Source of the DNA: Methylomicrobium agile
Lineage (GTDB): Bacteria; Pseudomonadota; Gammaproteobacteria; Methylococcales; Methylomonadaceae
Reading direction: 5' to 3'
Assembly (NCBI RefSeq): GCF_000733855.1
Contig: NZ_JPOJ01000001.1
Location: 3,117,001-3,181,000, forward strand
DNA: 64,000 nt
Positions 44,448 to 54,780 of this stretch are shown here, piece by piece. Position numbers and translations under genes: made by a program. Under the pieces are notes generated by a model. That model saw only the letters and a program-made list of their open reading frames with translations, was not told the origin of the DNA and searched no databases. How positions within the stretch are numbered: the first letter of the stretch is position 1; every line of letters begins with the position of its first letter.

Positions 44448-45949
44448 CAGGTCTCCTTTGCATTGAGGTTCTGCACCCACGGCTGCAGCGCCGGCTTCGA
44501 AACGTCCAGGACGGCCTGGGGATGCAGGCCCAGCCAGACCAGGGCCGCGACCAGCAGCCCCAGCGAGGCCAGTTCGCGGACGCTGCAATCAGCCAGCAGG
44601 GGCCGTGTTTGCAAGGGACCGTGGTAGGCTCGCTGGATCACGATCAGCGCATAGACCGGCGACAGGATCAGTGCGAGCGCGGCGACTGCGGCCGCGGCCG
44701 TATTTGCCTGGAAGACCCCGATAAGCACCAGGAACTCGCCGACGAAATTCCCGAGTCCCGGAAGCCCCAGCGTCGCCATTATGAAAAACAGCGTAAAGGC
44801 GGACAATTGCGGGATGACCTGCCACAAGCCGCCCATCTTTCCGAATTCCCGGCTATGCAGGCGGTGCTGCAGGGAACCGGCAATCATGAACAGGGCGCCG
44901 GCGCTGAGCCCGTGCGCGAGCATCGTCACGACCGCGCCCTGCATCGCGAGCAGATTCCAGGAAAATGCGCCCAGCAGAATGAAACCCATGTGGCTGACGC
45001 TGGTGTAAGCGACCAGCCGTTTGAAATCGGATTGCGCGAACGCCATCAGCGCCGCGTACAGCACGCTGACCACGCCGAGCGCGAGCGCCACCGGCGCGAA
45101 CCGGTGCGCGGCATCCGGAAACAGCGGGATCACGAAGCGCAGCAGCCCGTAGGCGCCGGTCTTCAGCAGCACGCCGGCCAGAATCACGCTGCCGCCGGTC
45201 GGCGCCTGCGTATGCGCGTCCGGCAGCCAGGTATGGAAGGGCACCGCCGGCAGCTTGACCGTAAACGCGATAAAAAAACCGAGCATCAGCCAGATGGACA
45301 ATTCGGGATCGAGCCTGGCGTTCAACAGAACAAAATAATCGAACGTGAAGGCGCCTGTGGCATGGTAATGGACCAGCGCCAGCACGATGATCGAGATCAG
45401 CATCAACAGGCTGCTGACCTGCGTGAAAATCACGAACTTGATCGCCGCGTAAATCCGGTTTTCGTGTCCCCAGATGCTGATCAGGAAATACATCGGGACG
45501 ATCATCACTTCCCAGAACAGAAAGAACAGGAACAGGTCGACCGCCAGAAACACGCCGACCGTGCCGGCCAGGCAGGTTAAAAGATTGAAGTAAAAGAAGC
45601 CGGTCCGTTGGTCGATTTCGGTCCAGGAACTGCTGGCCGCCATAAAGCCGAGCAGTACGGTCAGTGCGATCAGCAACAGGCTCAGGCCGTCGGCGGCCAG
45701 GTGAAAACCGATGCCGAAGCGGGGAATCCAGGGCAAATCGACTTCGGCCAGCCACGCGGATGATAGACTTGGTGTAGAGAGAAGGGTGGTACTAGCATCA
45801 AGCCCCGCAAATTGCGAGCCGGCCAGCAGGGCTTCCAGGGCCAGCGTACCGATCGCGATCCAGCGCGGCGCGCTCGGGTTCCAACGTTCGGCCGTCCAGG
45901 CGGCGATGCCGCCGAGAAACAAAACGGCGATCAAAGAAGACAGCATCAT
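44447..45949 (-). CDS. nuoM: NADH-quinone oxidoreductase subunit M
   Basis: Central antiporter-like subunit of the complex I membrane arm (500 residues). Hallmarks: FFLFWEVMIVPMYFL with the channel Glu, KLPAVPFHTWLPDAHTQAP with Lys, and RLVAYTSVSHMGFILLG. Start ATG at 45949 overlaps the nuoL stop by 4 bp (ATGA). About 14 transmembrane helices. Expected to pump one proton per cycle by homology. Confidence 0.96.
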   Translation of the reverse strand: MMLSSLIAVLFLGGIAAWTAERWNPSAPRWIAIGTLALEALLAGSQFAGLDASTTLLSTPSLSSAWLAEVDLPWIPRFGIGFHLAADGLSLLLIALTVLLGFMAASSSWTEIDQRTGFFYFNLLTCLAGTVGVFLAVDLFLFFLFWEVMIVPMYFLISIWGHENRIYAAIKFVIFTQVSSLLMLISIIVLALVHYHATGAFTFDYFVLLNARLDPELSIWLMLGFFIAFTVKLPAVPFHTWLPDAHTQAPTGGSVILAGVLLKTGAYGLLRFVIPLFPDAAHRFAPVALALGVVSVLYAALMAFAQSDFKRLVAYTSVSHMGFILLGAFSWNLLAMQGAVVTMLAHGLSAGALFMIAGSLQHRLHSREFGKMGGLWQVIPQLSAFTLFFIMATLGLPGLGNFVGEFLVLIGVFQANTAAAAVAALALILSPVYALIVIQRAYHGPLQTRPLLADCSVRELASLGLLVAALVWLGLHPQAVLDVSKPALQPWVQNLNAKET

Positions 45950-47760
45950 GACAGCAGCCCTATCGCGATCACGATGGCGGAGCCTAACGCCATCGACGTA
46001 GCGTACCCGCGGACGCTTCCGGTTTGGGTGACTGTGGCGAGTGCGTGCAGTTGCCGGCTCAGCCGGGCGATGCCGGCGTACAGGCTGTCCACCCGATCGT
46101 TTTTATTCGATCGGGCCAGTGCGGCGAAAGGATGAATCAACAGCGCCCGATAGATAGCGTCGAAGCCCCAGCCCGAGAATAGCAGCCGCCTGATCGGCTC
46201 GTTCGCGAAAGCGGCCGGCGAAAACGTGCCGGTCAGATAAAAAAGCGCCGCGATCAACAAACCCAGTATCGGCATGCTCAGCGTGACAAGGGAGACCAGC
46301 GGAGAAACAGCCTCGGCGTGGGAGACCGGAAAGACCGAATCGAGCGGGATTTGCAGCATGCCGCCCGCCAATGCCAAAATGCTCAGCAGGACGAGGGGAA
46401 TACCCATCCGGTGGCCGATGGTCGTCTCGACTTGCCGGGTTTGGCTACCAAAAAACACCACGAAGACCAGCCGGAAGCTGTAGATGCCGGTGAGCAAGGC
46501 GCCGAGACAGCCGACTCCCCATAACGCCGGCGAACGCGAGAAGGCCGCCAGCAGGATTTCATGCTTGCTGTAATAACCGGAAGTGAAAGGCAGCGCGGCC
46601 AACGCGGCGCTGCCGATCAGGAAGCTCCAGAATGCAAGCGGCATCGCTTTGCGGAGGCCTCCCATTTTAAAAATGTCGTGTTCGTGGTGGAAACAGAAGA
46701 TCACCGCGCCGGCCGCCAGGAACAGCAACGCCTTGAAGAAGGCGTGCGTGAGTAGGTGGAAAATCGCCGCCGACCAGGCGCCGCCGCCGAGCGCGAGAAA
46801 CATGTAGCCGATCTGGCTGATCGTCGAATAGGCCAGGATCCGTTTGATGTCGGTCTGCACCAGGCCCGACAACCCCGCGATCAGTAAAGTAATCCCGCCG
46901 ACCACGGCGACTGCGGTTTGCACAGGTGGGGCGAGTGTAAACAATACATGCGTCCGCGCGATCAGATAAACTCCCGCGGTGACCATCGTGGCGGCATGGA
47001 TCAATGCGCTGACCGGCGTCGGGCCGGCCATCGCGTCCGGCAGCCAGGTTTGGAGCGGCAACTGCGCGGATTTGCCGACCGCGCCGCCAAGCAGCAGCGC
47101 CGCCGCGGCCACAGGCAGGATCGCGCCGACCGTCCATTGGCTCTGCGCCCGCTCCATCACCGTTTGAATATCGAGCGTATGCAGTTCGGTGAACAGTAAA
47201 AACAGGCCCAACGCCAGCGCCATGTCGCCGATGCGGGTCATCACGAACGCCTTGCGCGCGGCGTAACCGTTTTCCGGATTTTCGTACCAGAAGCCGATCA
47301 ACAGATAGCTGCCGAGTCCGACCCCTTCCCAGCCCAGATAGAGCAGCAGCAGATTGTCCGCGAGCACCAGCACTAGCATCGCGGCAACGAACAGGTTCAT
47401 ATAGGCGAAAAAACGCGCATAGCCGGCATCTTCTTCCATGAATTCGGCCGAATACAGGTGGATCAAAAAGCCGACGCCGGTCACCACGAACAGCATCGTC
47501 AGCGACAATGCATCGAGATAAAGGTCGAACGGAATCGCGAGGTCACCGCTGCTGATCCAGGCGCCCAGCGCCAGCCGGTAGGGCGCCATCGAGCCGCGCA
47601 GGAATTCGAAGCCGACCAGGAAGGCCAGCAAGGCCGAAATTCCCACGCTGCCGACGCCGATCCGGGCAATCGTCGGCTTGGACAGGCGCCGGCCGAAAAA
47701 AACCAGGCTTAGGAAGCCGAGCAGCGGAAAAAGCGGTATCCAGCCTAACAATTGCAACAC
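45946..47760 (-). CDS. nuoL: NADH-quinone oxidoreductase subunit L
   Basis: Distal antiporter-like subunit (604 residues). The GTG at 47760 is chosen because AGGAGG lies 8 bp before it and it gives the usual MLQLLGWIPLFPLLGF start; the longer frame has no homology. Motifs: YLGWEGVGLGSYLLIGFW, QLPLQTWLPDAMAGPTPVSA and RILAYSTISQIGYMF, then the long lateral helix and a C-terminal anchor. It is separated from nuoK by 225 bp with palindromes, the only gap in the operon, and has its own strong ribosome site. Confidence 0.94.
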   Translation of the reverse strand: MLQLLGWIPLFPLLGFLSLVFFGRRLSKPTIARIGVGSVGISALLAFLVGFEFLRGSMAPYRLALGAWISSGDLAIPFDLYLDALSLTMLFVVTGVGFLIHLYSAEFMEEDAGYARFFAYMNLFVAAMLVLVLADNLLLLYLGWEGVGLGSYLLIGFWYENPENGYAARKAFVMTRIGDMALALGLFLLFTELHTLDIQTVMERAQSQWTVGAILPVAAAALLLGGAVGKSAQLPLQTWLPDAMAGPTPVSALIHAATMVTAGVYLIARTHVLFTLAPPVQTAVAVVGGITLLIAGLSGLVQTDIKRILAYSTISQIGYMFLALGGGAWSAAIFHLLTHAFFKALLFLAAGAVIFCFHHEHDIFKMGGLRKAMPLAFWSFLIGSAALAALPFTSGYYSKHEILLAAFSRSPALWGVGCLGALLTGIYSFRLVFVVFFGSQTRQVETTIGHRMGIPLVLLSILALAGGMLQIPLDSVFPVSHAEAVSPLVSLVTLSMPILGLLIAALFYLTGTFSPAAFANEPIRRLLFSGWGFDAIYRALLIHPFAALARSNKNDRVDSLYAGIARLSRQLHALATVTQTGSVRGYATSMALGSAIVIAIGLLS

Positions 47761-47833
47761 GGTCGAATCCTCCTGTACGGCTAAGTCCAAAGAACGATTC
47801 CTTCCCCCTTGGGGAGAGGATGAGGGCAAAATA

Positions 47834-47852
47834 AAGTTGTTATTTAACAACT
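47834..47852. repeat. Small perfect hairpin in the nuoK-nuoL gap
   Basis: AGTTGTT, ATTT, AACAACT. AT-rich, 7-bp stem. No T-run follows on the minus strand, so not a convincing terminator. Confidence 0.4.
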
Positions 47853-47890
47853 ATGGGGCTGCCATCCATACCTCGGCAGATGAAAAATGC

Positions 47891-47980
47891 GTAGGATGTG
47901 CTGAACGAAGTGAAGCGCATCAAATGCCCTTCAGGGTATCGCATCGCGAACGATGCGCCTCCTTCGTCGGCACATCCTAC
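47891..47980. repeat. Palindromic repeat in the nuoK-nuoL gap
   Basis: Outer arms GTAGGATGTGC(T)GA and TC(G)GCACATCCTAC enclose a second stem, GCGCATC...GATGCGC. The inner wording (GCTGAAC...AGCGCATCAA...TCGCGAACGATG) recurs near 58850-58900, so it is a dispersed repeat. Confidence 0.65.
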
Positions 47981-47985
47981 CTGTA

Positions 47986-48294
47986 CTAACCTCGCATTTC
48001 GCTGACCGCATCGGCGTCCAGCGTTTTGAAACGGTGAAAAATCTGTAGCGCCAGCCCCAGTCCGATACCGACTTCCGCGGCCGCCAGCGTCAGCACCAGC
48101 AAAAACATGATCTGTCCGTCCGCCTGTCCCCAGCGCGAACCCGCCACGATAAACGCCAGCCCCGCCGCATTCAGCATTACTTCCAGCGACATCAGGATCA
48201 TGATCAGATTGCGGCGCGCCAATACGCCGATCAAGCCGAGCACGAACAGCACCGCCGACAGCATCAGCCCGAATTCCAAAGGAATCGTGTTCAT
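47986..48294 (-). CDS. nuoK: NADH-quinone oxidoreductase subunit K
   Basis: Three-helix membrane subunit (102 residues) between NuoJ and NuoN. The start at 48294 ([17 protein letters not shown]) has GGAGAG upstream; the longer frame lies in nuoJ. Conserved acidic residues in [14 protein letters not shown] and [14 protein letters not shown] belong to the central hydrophilic axis. The start overlaps the nuoJ stop by 4 bp. Confidence 0.95.
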   Translation of the reverse strand: MNTIPLEFGLMLSAVLFVLGLIGVLARRNLIMILMSLEVMLNAAGLAFIVAGSRWGQADGQIMFLLVLTLAAAEVGIGLGLALQIFHRFKTLDADAVSEMRG

Positions 48295-48809
48295 GGGCCG
48301 CTCTCCGGAGGTAACGTTTTCGGTATCGGCCTGCCGAGGTGGTAAGCGCCGACCAGCCCGGCCAGCAGCAGGATCGAGGCCAGTTCGACCGCGATCAGAT
48401 AAGGGCCGAATAAGGTGATGCCGACTTGTTTCGCACTTACGATCCGGCCGGTTTCCATATGACCGCCATGAACGATGATCACGGCCATTTCGGCGAGCAG
48501 AATTAGGGCCAGCAACGATGGCCCGATCCAGACGCCGGGCTGTAGCCAAGCACGCTCCTGGGCGGTTGTCGTCTGACCCTGGTTGAGCATCATGATCACG
48601 AATACGAATAGCACCATGATCGCGCCCGCGTAGATGATCACTTCCAGCACCGCGGCGAAATAGGCGCCCATCAGGAAGAAGATCACGCCGACCGCCAGCA
48701 GCGACAGGATCAGGTACAGGAGCCCGTGGACCGCATTCAGCCGGGTCAGCATCATCACCGTCGCGAACACCGCGACCGCGGAGGTCAGGTAAAACAGGAT
48801 CGGCGCCAT
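48291..48809 (-). CDS. nuoJ: NADH-quinone oxidoreductase subunit J
   Basis: Five-helix membrane subunit (172 residues). Typical features: an early [20 protein letters not shown], then [20 protein letters not shown], the pi-bulge region of TM3, and a C-terminal helix with [18 protein letters not shown]. Start ATG at 48809. It lies 10 bp downstream of nuoI. Confidence 0.95.
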   Translation of the reverse strand: MAPILFYLTSAVAVFATVMMLTRLNAVHGLLYLILSLLAVGVIFFLMGAYFAAVLEVIIYAGAIMVLFVFVIMMLNQGQTTTAQERAWLQPGVWIGPSLLALILLAEMAVIIVHGGHMETGRIVSAKQVGITLFGPYLIAVELASILLLAGLVGAYHLGRPIPKTLPPESGP

Positions 48810-48819
48810 AGGGTTTCCT

Positions 48820-49338
48820 TCAGGGCAACAGGGTTTTCACATCGACCGGCGGGGCTTCGTTTTCGGCCTGTCCCTTCGCTTTTCCGCCGATCGTCATTCC
48901 GGCAACCCGGTAAAAGTTGTAATCGTGATATTTGCCGGTGCCGTCGATCAACAGATGTTCCTTTTCGTAGACCATGTTCTGCCGGTCGTATTCGCACATC
49001 TCGAAGTCGGGCGTCAGCTGGATCGCGCAGGTCGGGCAGGCTTCCTCGCAAAATCCGCATAGAATGCAGCGCGAAAAATTGATCCGGAAAAATTCGGGAT
49101 ACCAGCGGCCGTTTTCGTCCTCGGTTTTCTGCAAGGCGATACAATCGACCGGGCACACCACCGCGCAGAGATTGCAGGCGACGCAGCGCTCCTCGCCGTC
49201 CGGGTCGCGGGTCAGCACGATGCGTCCCCGGTAGCGCGGGGACAGCGCCGGTTTCTGTTCCGGGTATTCGACCGTATCCGGCTTGACGAACGTGTGTTTC
49301 AACACTTCCCATAACGATCGCAACTGGCTCAGCATCAT
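48820..49338 (-). CDS. nuoI: NADH-quinone oxidoreductase subunit I (2x[4Fe-4S])
   Basis: Ferredoxin-type subunit (172 residues) that carries clusters N6a and N6b to N2. Two CxxCxxCxxxCP motifs: [15 protein letters not shown] and [14 protein letters not shown]. The N-terminal helix ([19 protein letters not shown]) lies on the membrane surface. Start at 49338, with a second ATG one codon later. The C-terminal tail is slightly longer than usual. Confidence 0.95.
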   Translation of the reverse strand: MMLSQLRSLWEVLKHTFVKPDTVEYPEQKPALSPRYRGRIVLTRDPDGEERCVACNLCAVVCPVDCIALQKTEDENGRWYPEFFRINFSRCILCGFCEEACPTCAIQLTPDFEMCEYDRQNMVYEKEHLLIDGTGKYHDYNFYRVAGMTIGGKAKGQAENEAPPVDVKTLLP

Positions 49339-49357
49339 AAGCTCCTTGTCTCGATGG

Positions 49358-50311
49358 TCAGCCCGGCGGGAGTGCCAGCGCGCCGGTGATCACCAGGTTC
49401 AACAGGCCGGCCGGCAGCAGGATTTTCCAGCCGAAGGCCATCAACTGGTCATAGCGCGGGCGCGGCAAGGCGCCGCGGATCAGGATGAAAAACATGACCC
49501 CGATGCCCGTCTTCAGGCAGAACCAAGCCAGGGGCGGCAGCCACGGTCCCAGCCAGCCGCCGAAAAACAGCGTCGCGATGATCGCGGAATTCAGGATGAT
49601 CGCGACATATTCACCGACGAAAAACATCCCGAATTTCATTCCGGAATACTCGGTATGGAAGCCGGCCACCAATTCCTGTTCGGCTTCGGGCAGGTCGAGC
49701 GGGCCGCGGCGGCTTTCGGCGACAATCGCGATCAAAAAGATCACGAAGCCCAAAAACTGCGGCACGATGAACCAGCCGCCGCGCTGGGCCTCGACGATTC
49801 CTCTTAAATCGAACGTCCCGGCCAGCATCACGACGCCCATGATCGAAATGCCCATGAAGACCTCGTAGCTGACCGTCTGCGCGGCCGCGCGCAAGCCGCC
49901 GAGCAGCGAATATTTGTTGTTGGACGCATAGCCGGCCAGCACGATGCTGTAGACCGACAGCGAAGACAGCGCCAGAAAATAAAGCAGCCCGAAATTGAAA
50001 TCGATGATCCCGACGCCCGGCGCGAACGGGATCACCGCGAAAGCCGCGAGCGCCGTCATGAAGACGATCGTCGGGGCGATCACGAAGATTGGTTTGTCCG
50101 CAAAAGGCGGTATCCAGTCCTCCTTGAAAAACATCTTGATCATGTCCGCGACCACCTGCATCAGCCCCAGCGGTCCGACGCGATTGGGGCCGAGCCGGTC
50201 CTGCCAGACAGCCAGAAGGCGCCGCTCGACCCAGATCAGCAGTGCGGCGACGACGATCACCGCAATCAAAATACCGGCGATGTCGGCGGCTTCGCCGAGT
50301 TCGGCGTTCAT
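49358..50311 (-). CDS. nuoH: NADH-quinone oxidoreductase subunit H
   Basis: Eight-helix membrane subunit (317 residues) forming the quinone chamber with NuoB and NuoD. The start at 50311 ([18 protein letters not shown]) has GAGGA upstream. Signatures: [20 protein letters not shown], the Glu-rich loop [20 protein letters not shown] and a C-terminal [18 protein letters not shown]. It overlaps the nuoG stop by 4 bp. Confidence 0.96.
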   Translation of the reverse strand: MNAELGEAADIAGILIAVIVVAALLIWVERRLLAVWQDRLGPNRVGPLGLMQVVADMIKMFFKEDWIPPFADKPIFVIAPTIVFMTALAAFAVIPFAPGVGIIDFNFGLLYFLALSSLSVYSIVLAGYASNNKYSLLGGLRAAAQTVSYEVFMGISIMGVVMLAGTFDLRGIVEAQRGGWFIVPQFLGFVIFLIAIVAESRRGPLDLPEAEQELVAGFHTEYSGMKFGMFFVGEYVAIILNSAIIATLFFGGWLGPWLPPLAWFCLKTGIGVMFFILIRGALPRPRYDQLMAFGWKILLPAGLLNLVITGALALPPG

Positions 50312-53001
50312 AGGCGATCCTCCTCTTGGACCGAAGCTTTTTTCAGCACGACTCGGGCGTCGTTTCGCATATTTTGAAAAGGCGGCAGGCCCGAGGTCAC
50401 GCCGAGCAAACCGGGCGACAAGGTCGGTTCGATCCGGACCGGAAGCTGATGTAAGACGAATCCGGCCACATCGGCAATCTCGACTGGATCGTTGTCGCGC
50501 ACAGCCAACCTTCCGGCATCCTCGGGATTCATGAAGATACACAGGTCCGGAAGCCGTTCCGCGATCGGCGGCGAATGCCGGCTCAATTCCTCGCCGGCGA
50601 AAATATTCGGCAGTCTGATGATCCGCCAAAGCGTTGGATCGGGCGTGTAAGCCGGCGGAATCCCGTCGAACCAGGGCAGGGTTCCCGAAGCTTCGACCAG
50701 CCGGATACCCGGGTCGCCGCCGTGCAGCGGGCCGCCGATTTCGTCCTGGAACTTGCCGATCGCCTGATTCGAGTTCCAGCCCGGCGCCCACACGACCGGC
50801 ACCATCGCGGGCGGCGCATGGACGGTGTCGCCTTCCATCGAAAAAGCGAACGGCGTTTCATGGTCTTCCGGCGAAGGAGGCTCGCTGACCTTAATGTTGG
50901 CGTACATCGCGGTGCGTCCGCTGTAGCGGTGCGGCTGCCGGGGGATTTTTCCCTCGACGGCCGGCACATTTGCCTGGCCGAGGCGCGCAATCCCGGCAAG
51001 CGCAGGAATTTCCGCCGCACAGGCCGAAGACAAATCGCCGAAATGGTTCCAGCGGGGTTTTTCGATAGCGCGATCCAGCCATTGCCAAGCGGCGAGCACC
51101 GGTTCTTTCGTCGGATAAACCGGGAAATAACGTTGGGCTCTGCCTTCGTTACTGACCAAAGTGCCTTCGGATTCGGCAAAGGTGGCGGCGGGCAGCAGCA
51201 GGCCGGCTTTTGCGGTCGTCGTGTTTTCGAGATGGTCGATCGCGACGGTTTGTTGTGCCGAATTTAAAAAATCATCGACCTGTGCCTGCGGCGCACGCCG
51301 GTAAAGGTCGTTTTCGAGAATCACGACCGTGTCGGCCGAACCGTTTTTCACGTGCGCGAAGGCTGCTTCCAGCCGTTTGCCGCCGAGCATCGCCAGGCCC
51401 AAACTGTTCGCCTCGGGCAACGCGAAAATCAATCCTTTGTCCTGAGCCGGCAGCGCTTTGGCGACATTGTAGGCCGCTTGAATTACCGCCAGACTTGAGC
51501 CGCTTGTGCCCGAAACGATCAGCGGCCGTTTCGCCTGGCGCAACTGGGCCGCCATACGGCTTGCCAGCGCATTGTCCGCTTCGTCCAGGCCGAAGGGCAG
51601 GGGCGATTCCTGATTCAGGTAATGCGCGATCGCGAAGCCGAGCCGGGCGATCGCTTCCGGACTGCCGTGAAAGGTTCCGGCTGCGATATCGTCCAGGCGC
51701 GAAGCGTAAACGGAGGCGATGAACAGCGGGCTTTGCGCCTGTCCCTGTAATTGCCGGACCGCGTTGTCCAGCCAATGCGGGATTTTCAGTTTTTTGGCCA
51801 GTTCGATCGTCGCGTTCCTTACCGCCTGACGGAGCGACAGGGCGAGGCGGGGCGCGCTGTGGGTGAGGTCCTCGCCCAGAATCAGGACCGCGTCGGCCTG
51901 TTCGGTTTCGCGAAGGGATGGCGTATGGATGCCTCCGCTCGTGATAACGTGATGGATGGTTTCCAGCAAGGTGTGCTCGGTATCGTCGAGCCCGAGAAAG
52001 AAGTTGTCTTCGCCGACCCGTTCGCGCAGCGCGAAATTTGCCTCGATCGATGCGCGCGGCGAACCGATTCCGATCAGTCCCTGTGCGTCTTGTAACAGTG
52101 CCCGAAAATGTTCTATCGCGATTTCCGAAGACGCAGCCCTTTGGCCATCGATGCGTGCGGTTCGAATGCGCAGATCGCTGTTTACGAAGCCGTAGCCGAA
52201 GCGTCCCCGGTCGCACAAGAAATAGCCGTTCACGTCGCCGTGGTAGCGGTTCACGATCCGGCGCAGTTCGCCGTAGCGTTCGCCCGGTGCGGTGTTGCAA
52301 CCGAGGCTGCAATGCACGCAGACCGAAGGCGCGGTCTGCAAGTCCCATTTCCGGGTATAGCGGTCGCTGAACGGCTTGTCGGTGAAGACGCCGGTCGGGC
52401 AGACTTCAACCAGATTGCCGCTGAATTCGTTTTCGAGCGTGCCGTCCTCGAAGCGGCCGAAATACACGTTGTTGTGGATGCCCAGCACTTCGAGGTCGTT
52501 GCCCCCCGCGTAGTCGTTGTAGAAGCGGACGCAGCGGTAGCAGGCGATGCAGCGGTTCATTTCGTGATTGACGAAAGGGCCGAGATATTGATTCCGGTGC
52601 GTCCGCTTGCGGCCGCGGTAACGGCGCGCGGTGTGGCCGGTCATCAGCGTCATGTCCTGCAGGTGGCATTCGCCGCCTTCCTCGCAGACCGGGCAGTCGT
52701 GCGGGTGATTGGTCATCAACAGCTCGATGTTGTCCTGGCGGAATTGCCGGGCCAAGCCGGCATTCAGAGAAATGCGCAGGTTATCCGCGACCGGCGTGAG
52801 GCAGGCCATCACCAGGCGGCCGCGAGGGTCTTCCGCATCCTTGTACTGGATCACCGCGCATTGCCGGCAGGCGCCGACCGACCCCAGCGCCGGATGCCAG
52901 CAAAAATAGGGCAGATCCAGTCCCAGCGACAGACAGGCAGCGAGTACATTGTCGCCGTCCTTCACGTCGTGCAGGTTGCCGTCGATTTCGATCCGGGCCA
53001 T
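50308..53001 (-). CDS. nuoG: NADH-quinone oxidoreductase subunit G
   Basis: Large Fe-S subunit (897 residues). N-terminal [2Fe-2S] ferredoxin domain ([17 protein letters not shown]), the His-ligated N5 site ([14 protein letters not shown]), N4 cysteines ([27 protein letters not shown]), and the extra N7 site (CVHCSLGC then LCDRGR) found in E. coli-type enzymes. A degenerate molybdopterin-oxidoreductase-like domain follows. It starts at 53001 (MARIEIDGN) and shares one base with the nuoF stop (TGATG). Confidence 0.95.
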   Translation of the reverse strand: MARIEIDGNLHDVKDGDNVLAACLSLGLDLPYFCWHPALGSVGACRQCAVIQYKDAEDPRGRLVMACLTPVADNLRISLNAGLARQFRQDNIELLMTNHPHDCPVCEEGGECHLQDMTLMTGHTARRYRGRKRTHRNQYLGPFVNHEMNRCIACYRCVRFYNDYAGGNDLEVLGIHNNVYFGRFEDGTLENEFSGNLVEVCPTGVFTDKPFSDRYTRKWDLQTAPSVCVHCSLGCNTAPGERYGELRRIVNRYHGDVNGYFLCDRGRFGYGFVNSDLRIRTARIDGQRAASSEIAIEHFRALLQDAQGLIGIGSPRASIEANFALRERVGEDNFFLGLDDTEHTLLETIHHVITSGGIHTPSLRETEQADAVLILGEDLTHSAPRLALSLRQAVRNATIELAKKLKIPHWLDNAVRQLQGQAQSPLFIASVYASRLDDIAAGTFHGSPEAIARLGFAIAHYLNQESPLPFGLDEADNALASRMAAQLRQAKRPLIVSGTSGSSLAVIQAAYNVAKALPAQDKGLIFALPEANSLGLAMLGGKRLEAAFAHVKNGSADTVVILENDLYRRAPQAQVDDFLNSAQQTVAIDHLENTTTAKAGLLLPAATFAESEGTLVSNEGRAQRYFPVYPTKEPVLAAWQWLDRAIEKPRWNHFGDLSSACAAEIPALAGIARLGQANVPAVEGKIPRQPHRYSGRTAMYANIKVSEPPSPEDHETPFAFSMEGDTVHAPPAMVPVVWAPGWNSNQAIGKFQDEIGGPLHGGDPGIRLVEASGTLPWFDGIPPAYTPDPTLWRIIRLPNIFAGEELSRHSPPIAERLPDLCIFMNPEDAGRLAVRDNDPVEIADVAGFVLHQLPVRIEPTLSPGLLGVTSGLPPFQNMRNDARVVLKKASVQEEDRL

Positions 53002-54290
53002 CAGACGGCCTCCTTGAGCGGGCGGTTTTGAAAAATGTAGCGTTCGAAGTCTTCGCGGAAATATTTCAGCGCGCTTTGCAGCGGTTCCATCGCGCCCGGC
53101 GCGAGTGCGCAAAACGTGTTGCCGGGGCCGAGCATCCGGGTTAAACCGGCCAGGGTATCCAGATCTTCGGGGCGGCCCCTGCCTTCGACGATGTCCTGCA
53201 GCAGCGTCACTGTCCACGGCAGGCCGTCCCGGCACGGGGTGCACCAGCCGCACGATTCCTGCGCGAAAAACCGTTCCAGATTCAACACCATCCGCACCGG
53301 GCAGGTCTTATCGTCGAGCACGATGATGGTGCCGGTGCCCATCCGGCTGCCGGCCTTGGCGACCGTATCGAACTCCATCGGCACGTCCAGATGCTCGGGC
53401 AGCAGAAAATCGGTCGAAGCGCCGCCGGGCAGGAAGCCGCGCAGTTGGTAGCCGTCCTTCATGCCGCCGGCATGCTCTTCCAGGATTTCGCGAATCGGCG
53501 TGCCCATCGGCAGTTCCCACAGGCCGGGGCGTTTGACGCGGCCGCTGGCGCCGAACAGCTTGGTGCCCGCATCGGCGCCGCGTCCGAGCCCCTTGTACCA
53601 GTCCGCGCCGTGGCGCAGGATGTGCGGCACGTTGCAGATCGTTTCGACATTGTTCACGACCGTCGGCCGCCCCCACAGGCCGCTGACCACCGCGAAGGGC
53701 GGTTTTGGGCGCGGCGTGGCCCGCTTGCCTTCCAGTGCATTCAGCAGCGCCGACTCTTCGCCGCAGATATAGCGGCCGGCGCTGGTATGGAGATGAATAT
53801 CGAGCGAGAAATCTGAATCGAGGAGATGCGCGCCGACATAATGTGCCGCACGGGCCTCCTGCAGGGCCCGCGTCAAGCGCTCGGCGGCCAGGCGGTATTC
53901 ACCGCGCAGAAAGATGTAAGCGGTTTGCGCCTGGATCGCGTAAGCGGCAATGGCGATGCCTTCGAGCAATTGATGCGGGTCCTTTTCGAGCAGCAGCCGG
54001 TCCTTGAAGGTGCCGGGCTCCATCTCGTCCGCATTGACCACCAGATAAGGGGGGTGGTCCGGCGCCGGGTCGATCGGCACCAGGCTCCATTTGAGCCCGG
54101 TGCCGAAGCCGGCGCCGCCCCGGCCTCGGAGTCCTGCGTCCTTGACCCATTGCTGCACTGCCTTCGGGCCGAGGTCGGTTACGGCCTTCCTCAGTCCTTC
54201 GTAACCGCCGGTTTTGCGGTAATCCGCCAGGGTGGCGAAGTCACGGTCCGCGCGGATGTTCTGGGTTAACGGTCTGTCCATCGTCGCCAT
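53001..54290 (-). CDS. nuoF: NADH-quinone oxidoreductase subunit F (FMN, NADH site)
   Basis: NADH-oxidising subunit (429 residues). Glycine-rich NADH/FMN loop LRGRGGAGFGTGLKWSL, VNADEMEPGTFKDR (NADH binding), YICGEESALLNALEG, and the N3 [4Fe-4S] site ESCGWCTPCRDG with a later Cys (NTFCALAPGA). Start ATG at 54290 with AAGG 5 nt upstream, 6 bp after nuoE. Confidence 0.96.
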   Translation of the reverse strand: MATMDRPLTQNIRADRDFATLADYRKTGGYEGLRKAVTDLGPKAVQQWVKDAGLRGRGGAGFGTGLKWSLVPIDPAPDHPPYLVVNADEMEPGTFKDRLLLEKDPHQLLEGIAIAAYAIQAQTAYIFLRGEYRLAAERLTRALQEARAAHYVGAHLLDSDFSLDIHLHTSAGRYICGEESALLNALEGKRATPRPKPPFAVVSGLWGRPTVVNNVETICNVPHILRHGADWYKGLGRGADAGTKLFGASGRVKRPGLWELPMGTPIREILEEHAGGMKDGYQLRGFLPGGASTDFLLPEHLDVPMEFDTVAKAGSRMGTGTIIVLDDKTCPVRMVLNLERFFAQESCGWCTPCRDGLPWTVTLLQDIVEGRGRPEDLDTLAGLTRMLGPGNTFCALAPGAMEPLQSALKYFREDFERYIFQNRPLKEAV

Positions 54291-54296
54291 CTCGCC

Positions 54297-54779
54297 TTAT
54301 TCTCCGAGGAGTTCCTGTACGATATTGTCGGTCAGATCCGGCCTGAGTTCGCCGTTCACCATCGCGACCGGTGCGCGGTCGCAGGCGCCCAGGCAAACGA
54401 TCGGCAAAACGGTGTATTCGCCATCTTGCGACGTCTCGCCGAGCTTGACGTTCAAATGCCGGCACAGCTTGTCGCGCAACCGGTCGCCGCCGAGCATCCA
54501 GCAACTCACGCTGTCGCAGACGTGAATCACGGTGTTGCCGACCGGCCGGCGGTAAATCAGATTGTAAAAGGTCGCAACCCCTTCCAACTGCGCGGGCGAT
54601 ATTTTCAGGTATTCGGCGATTGCGGTGAGGCTGTCGTCGGAAACCCAGCCGCGGTGTTTCTGAACGATCTTCAATGCTTCGATCGAGACGGCCGACTTGT
54701 CTTCATAGTGCGGCAATTCGGCGTTGATCTCGTCGATTTCGGTTGCGCTCAAAGCGCGTGTATTCGTTTCTGCCTTCAT
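54297..54779 (-). CDS. nuoE: NADH-quinone oxidoreductase subunit E ([2Fe-2S])
   Basis: Thioredoxin-like ferredoxin subunit (160 residues) carrying N1a. Ligands: Cys in VCDSVSCWML and later VCLGACDRAP. The helical N-terminal region (YEDKSAVSIEALKIVQKHRG) is typical. It begins one base after the nuoCD stop, so coupled translation is likely. Confidence 0.95.
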   Translation of the reverse strand: MKAETNTRALSATEIDEINAELPHYEDKSAVSIEALKIVQKHRGWVSDDSLTAIAEYLKISPAQLEGVATFYNLIYRRPVGNTVIHVCDSVSCWMLGGDRLRDKLCRHLNVKLGETSQDGEYTVLPIVCLGACDRAPVAMVNGELRPDLTDNIVQELLGE

Positions 54780-54780
54780 C

